NCBI GenBank assembly: GCA_052033935.1
Contig: JBPOJE010000036.1
Location: 1-12,251, forward strand
Direction: 5' to 3'
DNA: 12,251 nucleotides
Source of the DNA: JAGVUD01 sp052033935
GTDB taxonomy: Bacteria; Armatimonadota; UBA5829; DSUL01
Made by a program: the position numbers and the translations under genes. The notes beneath the pieces were generated by a model, which had not been told where the DNA came from, did no database searches, and saw nothing but the letters and a program-made list of their open reading frames with translations. This document shows, piece after piece, positions 5,166-12,147 of the stretch (position 1 is its first letter; each line of letters begins with the position of its first letter).

Positions 5166-6203
5166 TCATCTGCACCGATGTCGGCAGCGACTGAGACCGA
5201 GGCAAGCAAAAAGGGCACTCAGGGCGACGAGGCTGGGAGGCTCGGGCACTGGCTTCCAAACAGCAACGTGGGACACCTTGTTGAACCCCGTGCCCACATA
5301 AACGCGGCCAATTATGACACCGAGGTCGTTGATTCTTATGGCCGCGGCCCCGTACCCCAGATCGGGCAGAAACTCCATAGAACCGGTCAGATAGTTGTAC
5401 ACGAATGCCCGCTGCGGATTGTTCAGAACGCCTACCACTTGGCCGACGTTGTTGACCCCGCCCGCACCACCCAAGCCTAATTCGTGCAAGCTTCCATCCC
5501 AGTAGAATGCATGCGTCGCCTCGAACACGTCGCTTGCTGCTCCAACCACTATACCGAAGTCATTGATGTCCAGGCCTCTACTCAAGTGGCCACCAAAAGT
5601 CCCAAGGTCTTGATGTTGCCCATCGGTCCAAACAAGGGCATGACTAGTGGGGTAAGGATCGGTGTCACCACCACCGACAACCGCGCCGCTCTCGTTGATG
5701 CGATAGGCACAGCTAAAACCGCCTAAGGTCGTACGCGGCGGGTCCAAGACCCGCCGCGTACCATTTTGGATCACAAATGCACGGTTTCCATCATTAATGG
5801 CAATGTCGCCACTGTCGTTGATGTCGATCGCGCCGCCTGGGCCAACATCTGTCGGGACGCCGTCATGCCATATGACGGCGCGTCCCGCGGACGAGCCAGC
5901 GATGGCCCCACTACTATTAATCCCGCCGGCGGCACCGGGCCCCAGATCGTGGAAAGCTCCGTCCCACCAGTAAGCTCTCTCTGGACCGCCGGATGTAGCG
6001 CGATAGAAGCCCACGATAGTGCCGCTGTCGTTGAGGCCACGGGCCACAGCGGACGGCCAGCCAAATGTGCCGAGATCTTGCAGGACATATTGGGGGGACC
6101 CCTGCGCGGCCATGCAAGCGCACAAGAGGACGGCCGCAATTGCCAGCCACCCACGGCACGTTTCCAAGCTAGATATCGGCACTCGCCACAGCTCTTCGTT
6201 CAC
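5166..6203 (-). CDS. HAF-repeat PEP-CTERM surface protein (cassette 1)
   Basis: 345 aa from a GTG at 6203, which overlaps the preceding stop as GTGA and follows GAGG by 5 nt. Residues about 17-35 form the hydrophobic core of a signal peptide ending near AAQGS. HAF-type repeats follow (GLNDSGTIVGFYRATSGG, GINSSGAIAGSSAG, DINDFGIVVGAASDV with HAFYWDGS, RINDLGVIIGRV), often with the DLGTFG element between them. The tail VPEP, a hydrophobic helix and SRCRHRCR is a PEP-CTERM signal. It is predicted to be exported and processed by an exosortase not encoded here. It shares order, length and coupling with the HAF gene of cassette 2 and probably arose with it by duplication of the two-gene unit. Confidence 0.88.
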   Translation of the reverse strand: MNEELWRVPISSLETCRGWLAIAAVLLCACMAAQGSPQYVLQDLGTFGWPSAVARGLNDSGTIVGFYRATSGGPERAYWWDGAFHDLGPGAAGGINSSGAIAGSSAGRAVIWHDGVPTDVGPGGAIDINDSGDIAINDGNRAFVIQNGTRRVLDPPRTTLGGFSCAYRINESGAVVGGGDTDPYPTSHALVWTDGQHQDLGTFGGHLSRGLDINDFGIVVGAASDVFEATHAFYWDGSLHELGLGGAGGVNNVGQVVGVLNNPQRAFVYNYLTGSMEFLPDLGYGAAAIRINDLGVIIGRVYVGTGFNKVSHVAVWKPVPEPPSLVALSALFACLGLSRCRHRCR

Positions 6204-6577
6204 AAGAACCTCACAGGAACTGACTTCGCCGCCCCACCGCCGGCGTCGCGCCAGTCAGCTATGGCAGACCCGATATCGGCAGGTGTCGCGGTGATGGGGT
6301 CGCCGACTGGCACCCCGTCGGGATGCTGAGTCGCGTACACCCGAGCGGCCGCGATAGCCCGCATTGCGCTGGTCCACGGGGTGAGGACGTTGTTGGGTCC
6401 TGTAAAGTGGGTTGCGGTGAAGCTAACACCGCGCTCAAAGCATATGACCGCTCTGTCATACATTGCGGTTTGGAATTCACTTGCGTCGTAATCGCTGGCC
6501 GGCGGCAGTGGGTGTTCCTGCGCCGCGGGCGGAAGGTCGAAGGGCGGTGGGGCCATATACCTCATGTTCTTGTCCAT
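6200..6577 (-). CDS. small partner protein of cassette 1, unknown family
   Basis: 125 aa. The ATG at 6577 is chosen because the N-terminus then aligns with the paralogue (MDKNMRYMAPPP against MNVNMEHMDPPP); GGAGGAGG lies about 13 nt upstream. A Pro-rich segment follows (PPFDLPPAAQEHPLPPAS), then FQTAMYDRAVICFERGVSFT, THFTG, a conserved W, an IAAA helix, PVGDPITATPADI, DWRDAGGG and a final SVPVRFL. No signal peptide or membrane segment is present. Its start overlaps the end of the 302-aa gene by 16 nt and its stop overlaps the HAF start by 4 nt, so all three are probably co-translated. Function is unknown; the conserved Cys and His in CFER-x-VSFT-x-TH could be a metal or active site, but that is speculation. 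Confidence 0.7.
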   Translation of the reverse strand: MDKNMRYMAPPPFDLPPAAQEHPLPPASDYDASEFQTAMYDRAVICFERGVSFTATHFTGPNNVLTPWTSAMRAIAAARVYATQHPDGVPVGDPITATPADIGSAIADWRDAGGGAAKSVPVRFL

Positions 6578-7470
6578 GCGAATCTCAGAGCCTCCTCCTG
6601 GACTGGCGACTGAGTGAACCCAGCCGCAGTGCATGCGCCGTTGTCCAGTTGGTTCGCGTCATCGGACTGCACGGCGGTCTCCCAAGGGGCGAACGGAAGG
6701 GTCCGCCTCTTGCCCTGATTGTTCCAGCAGGACCCGCGAAGGAGACCGATCGGCTTGGAATCGCTGTACACTTCCCGCGCAGCCCCGCCCATGACCTGCA
6801 TCCCAATGTTCGCGTCGTGTATGCGCACGCTCCGTTGACCGGCAGGCTCGCGCGGCTGGCTCAACACAAGCCCGGCGCTGGCGCGGTCAATGCCTCCAGA
6901 GGCTTGCCTCACAGGAAGCTGCAGTTGCGGCGTGCCGGCAAACAGCCGGTAGTCATCGGCTTCGCCGCTCTCCATCCACCCCAGCAGGACCCCCATGCAG
7001 GCGTCATAGATTCCCGTGTCTATCACCCCTTCGGCCATGAACTTCATCACGTCGGCCGAAGCCGGCTCATAGGCGTTGAGTGCAAGACGGTCAGCGTTCG
7101 TCCACACGGGGCCGATAACGCTCCGTCCGCGGGTTCTGAAACGGTCCGCAATATAGTCCCTGAACCCCAATTTTCCCCAGCGATCCTGGGTGGCAACGTC
7201 GGCCCACTGCCGAAACAGAATCTTGTAGGTTTTGTTCCTACCATATCCTTGGAGCCTGTTGAGGATCGTGTCCGACGGGTCCCCGGTCAGCGGGGACGTA
7301 ACCACGAACTTCCAGCGCTTGTCCGGGTCGAGCTCGAACCGGTCGTACGAATGAAGGTCCTCCGTTATGGCGACGCCGGTGAACCCGCAGTCGTCAAAAA
7401 GGTCCAGCCAGTTGTTCACGCTCGTGCTGTTGCCCCAGTCATAGTAGTACATGTGCACGAAGAACTCCAT
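6562..7470 (-). CDS. 302-aa protein of unknown function
   Basis: The start MEFFVHMYYYDWG at 7470 is preferred to a longer frame from 7545 because AAGGAT stands 7 nt before it. No signal peptide is seen. The first 180 residues are rich in aromatic and acidic residues (WLDLFDDCGFTGVAITEDLH, NKTYKILFRQWADV, GVIDTGIYDACMGVLLGW). The rest is more polar (NIGMQVMGGAAREVYSDSKP, CWNNQGKRRTLPFAPW). I recognise no family; a particle, adhesin or carbohydrate-binding role is possible from its neighbours. Codon use looks coding throughout. It has a plausible promoter of its own at 7559-7531, and it overlaps the next gene by 16 nt. Confidence 0.65.
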   Translation of the reverse strand: MEFFVHMYYYDWGNSTSVNNWLDLFDDCGFTGVAITEDLHSYDRFELDPDKRWKFVVTSPLTGDPSDTILNRLQGYGRNKTYKILFRQWADVATQDRWGKLGFRDYIADRFRTRGRSVIGPVWTNADRLALNAYEPASADVMKFMAEGVIDTGIYDACMGVLLGWMESGEADDYRLFAGTPQLQLPVRQASGGIDRASAGLVLSQPREPAGQRSVRIHDANIGMQVMGGAAREVYSDSKPIGLLRGSCWNNQGKRRTLPFAPWETAVQSDDANQLDNGACTAAGFTQSPVQEEALRFAWTRT

Positions 7471-7530
7471 TTGCGATCCTTTCGTGGGTGTCGTGGGCCG
7501 CCGAAAGACGCTGAGCGGGTCTCTCAGAAC

Positions 7531-7559
7531 CTGATACCATGTCACCAGCCGCTCGTCAA
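7531..7559 (-). promoter_or_regulatory. promoter candidate for the 302-aa gene and first cassette
   Basis: On the minus strand TTGACG (7559-7554) and TATCAG (7536-7531) are 17 nt apart, and TGG stands directly before the -10 box as in an extended -10. The leader to 7470 would be about 55 nt. Confidence 0.4.
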
Positions 7560-7593
7560 CCAGGCGGGCGCGAGGGCGCGCGGCCCGTAATGC

Positions 7594-8043
7594 CTAAGCC
7601 GGCACTGAGTTGCCCGCGGCCATCACAGAGACCACCATATCCGGTGTCGGATCGCTGGCCGCGACCAGCGAGATCTGATGGTTGTCCGGAGCCGTGTGGC
7701 TCGTGCCAGCAGTGCGAAGCGGAATGGTAACGGTGAGCCCCGGTTCGACTGGTATGGACGGGAAATCTGTGATTGCCCCACCAACATCAGTTGACACCCA
7801 AATGCGAAGCGGGCCCGGATTGAAGACGGAAACGACCTCCGTGTCCAGTTCCAGGCCAAGCCACACCGCGTTGGCGTCGGACAGGGTGACCAGTGCACCC
7901 TTTGCAAAAAGATACCCTTGCGCGTTAGCCTCAATCCACTGCTTTGGGGTGTCCGGCTGTTCTCCGGCGATTCTTGTTGCGAGGTCAACCTTGAGGGCGT
8001 TGACTTCATCAATCGTCGTGTTTTCGAGAATTATCTGCCCCAT
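7594..8043 (-). CDS. 149-aa protein of unknown function, possible structural or adhesin protein
   Basis: The start MGQIILENTTIDEVNALKVD at 8043 has AAGGA about 10 nt upstream; the longer frame to 8136 would run into the preceding gene. Residues about 1-30 are predicted helical. The remainder is beta-rich (GALVTLSDANAVWLGLELD, RIWVSTDVGG, GLTVTIPLRTAG) and ends MVVSVMAAGNSVPA. There is no signal peptide. It lies 44 nt after the tail-fibre-like gene, on the same strand. The shape suggests a small beta-sandwich such as an accessory virion or fibre protein, but no family is recognised. Confidence 0.6.
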   Translation of the reverse strand: MGQIILENTTIDEVNALKVDLATRIAGEQPDTPKQWIEANAQGYLFAKGALVTLSDANAVWLGLELDTEVVSVFNPGPLRIWVSTDVGGAITDFPSIPVEPGLTVTIPLRTAGTSHTAPDNHQISLVAASDPTPDMVVSVMAAGNSVPA

Positions 8044-8087
8044 TTGGCGCGTTCCTTTCCAGTGCTGCGGCGAGTGCGCTTGAGCAC

Positions 8088-8828
8088 TCAGATGTCGTTC
8101 TTGACGCACATGAACTTCATCCACCAGTCGTTCCACCCGCGGGAGATGAAGGCAAGAGCGTAGGTAGCTGCGGCAGCTCCGCTCGGGATATCCAGTATCT
8201 CGTCCAGTGCGTTCCCATTGTTGACTTTGAAGTGCACGCCCGAGGTATCGGGCATGCTGACATAGACCCAGAAAATAGCTCCTTCTGCAGGTGATGTGTC
8301 CGTTCGCAGGGTCAATGTGTAGGTGTAAGAGCCCCCACTGAGGGCAAACTGCTGCACTTGCTCGTCGACGCCGACTCCAATCGATTTTGATTTGGGGTCA
8401 GTTTGTGCAGTCACCGTCGTGATCGCATGCCGTCCCGTGCAGATGTGTGCGCCGGCAGCACGCGGCACTACTCGCGCCATCGTGGCGACACCCGCAACAT
8501 CAAGTGTGCCGGCGACCGCGGTGTTGCCGGTGCTGGACGCCACCGAGAACGTGCCAGAGTTCACTGCCATGTCGCCCTGCAAGGCAGTCTCGCCCATTAC
8601 CAGCAGCGACCCCGCTTCCGTAGCGCCCAGGACGGCGCCAGAAGCAGACACGTTCCCCGAGCAGTTCAAGCCTCCGTCGTCGAGAGTCACGTCTCCCTCG
8701 CGTACATATATGCTGCCGGCGAGGCTGTCACCATCAACGATGAGGCGGTGGCGTACCTCTAGGTCCCCAGTGATTTCGAAATCTCCAGGTGCCTTTGCCG
8801 GTTGCCCGATCTGATAGCCTGCTTGCAT
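8088..8828 (-). CDS. tail-fibre-like or adhesin-like beta-repeat protein
   Basis: 246 aa, ATG at 8828 with GGAGG 7 nt upstream. Residues about 17-120 form short beta-strand repeats with G-D/N turns (GDFEITGDLEVRHRLIVDGD, IYVREGDVTLDDGGL, TALQGDMAVNSGTF, NTAVAGTLDVAG). This pattern is typical of phage tail fibres and trimeric adhesin stalks. The C-terminal part (about 140-246) appears to be a compact beta domain (YTYTLTLRTDTSPAEG, FKVNNGNALDEILDI, ending WWMKFMCVKNDI) that could be a tip or receptor-binding domain. No signal peptide is visible. It is the first gene of the accessory block, just after the S41 terminator and an 11-G tract. No other phage structural gene is identified nearby. Confidence 0.6.
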   Translation of the reverse strand: MQAGYQIGQPAKAPGDFEITGDLEVRHRLIVDGDSLAGSIYVREGDVTLDDGGLNCSGNVSASGAVLGATEAGSLLVMGETALQGDMAVNSGTFSVASSTGNTAVAGTLDVAGVATMARVVPRAAGAHICTGRHAITTVTAQTDPKSKSIGVGVDEQVQQFALSGGSYTYTLTLRTDTSPAEGAIFWVYVSMPDTSGVHFKVNNGNALDEILDIPSGAAAATYALAFISRGWNDWWMKFMCVKNDI

Positions 8829-8869
8829 GTTTGATCCTCCGTGCAGCCGTAGAACGGCCTCATGGTTCT

Positions 8870-8891
8870 ATTATGGCCGTGGGGGGGGGGG
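8870..8891 (-). promoter_or_regulatory. -10 box preceded by an 11-G/C homopolymer
   Basis: On the minus strand CATAAT (8875-8870) is a -10-like box 42 nt before the start of the tail-fibre-like gene. Directly upstream is a run of 11 Cs (plus-strand Gs 8881-8891), where the -35/-10 spacer should be. No convincing -35 is seen at 17 nt. Tract-length change would alter spacing. Confidence 0.4.
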
Positions 8892-8931
8892 TAACCTGTA
8901 GGGTGTCATGGCGGCAGAGACCCAGACCAAG

Positions 8932-8966
8932 ACAAACAGCCCCCGGAACTCTCGTTCCGGAGGCTG
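8932..8966 (-). terminator. intrinsic terminator of the S41 operon
   Basis: On the minus strand a 13-bp stem (8966-8954 with 8949-8937, one G-T pair) closes a GAGA loop and is followed by TTTGT. It lies 29 nt after the stop codon of the second S41 gene. Confidence 0.8.
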
Positions 8967-8994
8967 ACGAAATGCTAGTTGCGATGCGACGCCT

Positions 8995-10404
8995 CTACGG
9001 ACTCGACGGCCGCTTTGCCGCGGCGTGCTTCGACGCCAGGTTCTCCCGCATCACCTCCACCGCCTTCTGAAGCTGAGGGTCGTTCTTCAGCCGGTCGGTC
9101 TCGTCTTCGTCGGCTTCCACGGGGTCTTCCGGCGCCTTCACCTCGATATCCGGGACGATGCCCACCTTGTGGATGTCCGTCCCCTTCGGTGTCAGATACT
9201 TGGCGGTCGTAATGCGCACAGCGGCGTCGCCCGGAAGCGGGACAATCGTCTGCACGCGGCCCTTGCCGTAGGTCTTGGTGCCGACCAGCGTGCCGGCCTT
9301 CGTGTCCTTAATCGCCCCCGCGACGATCTCCGAAGCGCTCGCCGACATCTCGTCCACCAGCACAACCAGCGGATACGCCCTGTGGTCGTGCTTGCCCGGC
9401 TGCACGTTGAGCTGGCTCGTCTGTCCGCCGCGCTCCTTGATGATCACCACCGGGCCGCTGTCGATGAACCGGCTGCCGATGTCCACCGCCGACTCCAGCA
9501 GCCCGCCCGGGTTCCCGCGTAGGTCCAGAATCAGCCCGCGCATCTTCTGCTGCTCGAGGCTGGTGAGCGCAACGTCCATCTGCTCGTCCGCCTTGCTGTT
9601 GAACTGCCGCAGCAGCAGAAAGCCGATGCCGCTGTCCCTGTCCAGCATCTCGCTCTCGACCATCCGGTATTCCACGACCTTGCGGCCGATGGTGAGCCGC
9701 ACCTGCTTCGCTTCCTTGCCCCTTGAGAGCGTCAGCGTCACTTTCGTGTGCTCGGGGCCCCGGATCATCTTGACGACCTCGTCAATCTCCTTGCCGACGA
9801 CCGACTTGTCGTCCACCTTCAGGATGATGTCGCCCTTCCGCACGCCCGCCTTGATGGCCGGGCAGTCCGGCAGCGGCTCGCGCACATAAACCTGTCCCTG
9901 CTTGTTCGTCCTCAGTTCCGCGCCGATTCCGACGAAGTTGCCGTCGTTCTCCTCGCGCATCTGCTTGTAGTCCGTCGGGTCAAGCAGCCCCGTGAACGGA
10001 TCGTCCAGCGCCGCCAGAATGCCCCTGATCGCCATGTAAGTAAGCTGCTGGCTGTCCAGCGACGGCTTCTGCTGCACCACCGCCCCCTTCACCGCGTTGG
10101 CGGGAGTCTTGACGACGGTGGTCTTGGTGGTGGACGCCTCCGGGTAGAAGCGCTCCAGAATCGTGTTCAGCGCCGTCTGATACGCCGTGCGCACGGGCAG
10201 CGCGCCATCCGCGCCCCGCGGCGGGTTCAGCAGCATCTCCATCCGGTCCGGGATGGCAAGAAGCGCGGTGTGAACGCCGCCGGCATCGCCCGCCGAGCTG
10301 ACGCTGCGGTAGCTGAAACCGGCCGTGAAGAAGAACCCCGCGATCAGAACGATCGGGGCGATGAGTCTGAGCGTGCCGCGCAATGCGCCTCCTGAGGTAT
10401 TCAT
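8995..10404 (-). CDS. ctpA: S41-family C-terminal processing peptidase (Ctp/Tsp-like), catalytically intact
   Basis: 469 aa. It is anchored or exported by a hydrophobic segment at residues about 12-30 and acts in the periplasm or cell wall. A PDZ domain spans about 157-238 (GIGAELR, AGVRKGDIILKVDD). The protease core follows: LILDLRGNPGG (291-301), the nucleophile in MSASASEIVAG (S356) and the general base in TYGKGRVQ (K381). S356 and K381 are 25 apart, the same spacing as in E. coli Tsp (S430/K455), and D367 matches Tsp D441. Such enzymes cut unstructured C-termini and mature or degrade envelope proteins. The start overlaps the stop of the upstream S41 gene as ATGA, with GGAGG before it, so the two are coupled. 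The symbol is a family label only. Confidence 0.92.
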   Translation of the reverse strand: MNTSGGALRGTLRLIAPIVLIAGFFFTAGFSYRSVSSAGDAGGVHTALLAIPDRMEMLLNPPRGADGALPVRTAYQTALNTILERFYPEASTTKTTVVKTPANAVKGAVVQQKPSLDSQQLTYMAIRGILAALDDPFTGLLDPTDYKQMREENDGNFVGIGAELRTNKQGQVYVREPLPDCPAIKAGVRKGDIILKVDDKSVVGKEIDEVVKMIRGPEHTKVTLTLSRGKEAKQVRLTIGRKVVEYRMVESEMLDRDSGIGFLLLRQFNSKADEQMDVALTSLEQQKMRGLILDLRGNPGGLLESAVDIGSRFIDSGPVVIIKERGGQTSQLNVQPGKHDHRAYPLVVLVDEMSASASEIVAGAIKDTKAGTLVGTKTYGKGRVQTIVPLPGDAAVRITTAKYLTPKGTDIHKVGIVPDIEVKAPEDPVEADEDETDRLKNDPQLQKAVEVMRENLASKHAAAKRPSSP

Positions 10405-11774
10405 GCCGCCGGCCTCCTCGCCACCGAAAGCGCCCGGCTGAGCTGTCCGTCGTCGGCCGTCCCGATCTTCGCGGGAGTCATCGGCAAAATGGCGTCGGGC
10501 TTGATGCCCTTGCCCTGATAATCCGCGCCCTTTGCCGGAAGATACTTGCCCGTCGTCAGCGTATAGCCCGACCCGTCCGCCAGCCGGAACGCCGTGGACT
10601 CCATCGCGTTGCCCCAGGTCGTGTTTCCGATCAGCTTTGCCCCCGCCGCGTCGCGCAGCCCGGCAGCAAGAACCTCGCTCGCGCCTTCGGTGCCTTCGTT
10701 AACCAGCACAACCACCGTCATGCGCGCCGCTTTGGGATCTCGGGTAGCCCACAGGTTCTCCCTGGCCCCCTTGCTGCGAACGACAGCCCCCAGCTTCGCT
10801 CCGGGAACAAGGCTGCCCGCGATCTGCTGCGCGGCCTTAATGGAGCCTCCGGGCGAGTTCCGCAAGTCCAGCACCAGCCGCGACACGCCATCGCCGCGCA
10901 TCTGGCCGAGCGCCTTCTGGAAGTCCTCGCCGGCCTTCGGAGTCAGTATGCCCATTCGGATGTGCGCGACGTTGCCTTCGAGCACGCGGGATGTCACAGC
11001 AGGCGGGCTCACCCTGGCACGTCCCAGCTTCACAGTGAGGGGCTTGCCTCGGCGCAGCACCTTGAGCGCCAGTTCGCCCTCGCCCGCCGTGCTGAGCGTG
11101 TCGAACGCGGCCTCCAGGGTCATGGAGTTCTTATTGAGAGCTTCAGCGTCTTTGTAGGCTTTCTTACGGTCGGCAATGCTGGCCTTGAAGTCTTTGGCCA
11201 GTTTGATCGCCTGCACATACGGGTCGTGGCTCTTCACCCACTTGCCGTCCACCGTGTCAATAACGTCTCCCGGCAGCAGCCCGGCTTTCTGCGCCGGCGA
11301 GCCCTCGAGCGGGGCAACGACGGTGAGCTGCTGGTCGGTGTAATCTTCCTTCTTGACCTCGCGAATCTTCAGCGCCGCGCCGATGCCGTTCGAAGCGCCT
11401 TCCGCGAGCTCGGCAAGCGCCTTTGCCTGTTTGGCGTCCATGAACCGCGACCCCGAATCTCCGAGGCTGGCCACCATATACTTGACGGCGTTGTGGGCCA
11501 TCTTCTGGTTGTCGAACGGCTCCACGGGGTCCACGTAGTTGTCCTTGACAATTCTCAGGACCTTGGTCACGAGCTCGAACGGGCGCAGGTCCGCGCTCAG
11601 GCCCACGTTGCCGTCAGCGGCAGCGGTGTACGATGAAAACTGAGATGCTTGGGCCGATGTGTGCACGCGGGAAAGGCTGGCTCGCAGCGAGTTGTCCGCG
11701 GCCCGTCCCGCAAGGGCGGCGGCGGCCGCTACCAGCAGCCAGACGGCCCAGGTGGCTCTCTTGTTGTGGATCAT
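10401..11774 (-). CDS. S41-family peptidase homologue lacking catalytic Ser and Lys (probable pseudoenzyme)
   Basis: 457 aa from the ATG at 11774, which puts a signal or anchor segment (MIHNKRATWAVWLLVAAAAA) at the N-terminus. The ribosome site is weak. An in-frame ATG at 11927 would add 51 polar residues without export character, but it has GGGAGG and the promoter close by. PDZ motifs (GIGAALKI, AGLLPGDVIDTVDG) are at about 129-180, with a roughly 50-residue charged insertion before the last strand. The core LVLDLRNSPGG (300-310) is typical. At the active site the sequence is VNEGTEGASEVLAAGLRD: Gly364 stands where the Ser should be, Asp375 is kept, and Asn389 (WGNA) replaces the Lys. It probably acts as a binding or regulatory partner of the active peptidase encoded directly downstream. 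Confidence 0.82.
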   Translation of the reverse strand: MIHNKRATWAVWLLVAAAAALAGRAADNSLRASLSRVHTSAQASQFSSYTAAADGNVGLSADLRPFELVTKVLRIVKDNYVDPVEPFDNQKMAHNAVKYMVASLGDSGSRFMDAKQAKALAELAEGASNGIGAALKIREVKKEDYTDQQLTVVAPLEGSPAQKAGLLPGDVIDTVDGKWVKSHDPYVQAIKLAKDFKASIADRKKAYKDAEALNKNSMTLEAAFDTLSTAGEGELALKVLRRGKPLTVKLGRARVSPPAVTSRVLEGNVAHIRMGILTPKAGEDFQKALGQMRGDGVSRLVLDLRNSPGGSIKAAQQIAGSLVPGAKLGAVVRSKGARENLWATRDPKAARMTVVVLVNEGTEGASEVLAAGLRDAAGAKLIGNTTWGNAMESTAFRLADGSGYTLTTGKYLPAKGADYQGKGIKPDAILPMTPAKIGTADDGQLSRALSVARRPAA

Positions 11775-11955
11775 AGACTGAGTTTTCTTAGCATGCGCCC
11801 GGCGCGTCCTGTGGCGCCCTGCGCGCGTTGAATGCCAGTCAGGCTGGCGTTTCCTCTGAGGCTGCCCGAGGTCATCCCCGATGAACCTGGCCGCTGCTGG
11901 TCCGGACGAGTCCGCCTGGCCGCGCATACTTCTGTCAGGCCTCCCGGACGAGAGG

Positions 11956-11964
11956 ATTATAACA
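11956..11964 (-). promoter_or_regulatory. extended -10 promoter of the S41 operon
   Basis: On the minus strand TGTTATAAT gives a perfect TATAAT (11961-11956) with an upstream TGn. No matching -35 is needed or seen. Transcription would start near 11949, about 22 nt before the ATG at 11927 and 175 nt before the preferred ATG at 11774. Confidence 0.6.
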
Positions 11965-12147
11965 TGCGGCCTGCGTAAACTCCCCTTTGGACGCGGCGGG
12001 CTGGCCTCACTCCTTGAGACGCTCGGCGCACGCGGTCAGTTCCGCTCCCGGATGTGCGCCAGACCGCCGCAAGAGAGCATAATGGCAAGCGGCGCCGCGC
12101 GCGGGCATCCGCCCTGGCACGCGCAAGCTCCTGAAGGAACCACACAA

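Noticed and set aside
6463..7590. 375-codon plus-strand frame opposite the 302-aa gene
   Set aside because: It lacks a credible ribosome site and protein-like composition. The minus-strand gene fits its neighbours with ordinary overlaps and a good ribosome site.
7565..7590. GC-rich hairpin after the 149-aa gene as a terminator
   Set aside because: The stem is imperfect and no U-run follows on the minus strand.
2862..8828. Intact prophage
   Set aside because: Only one protein looks fibre-like. No portal, capsid, terminase large subunit, integrase or lysis gene is seen, and the block is mixed with PEP-CTERM genes.
9748..11636. Long plus-strand open frames opposite the S41 genes (up to 417 codons)
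   Set aside because: They are antisense shadows in GC-rich coding DNA. The minus-strand frames show clear PDZ and S41 motifs, while the plus-strand translations are Arg/His-rich and match nothing recognisable.
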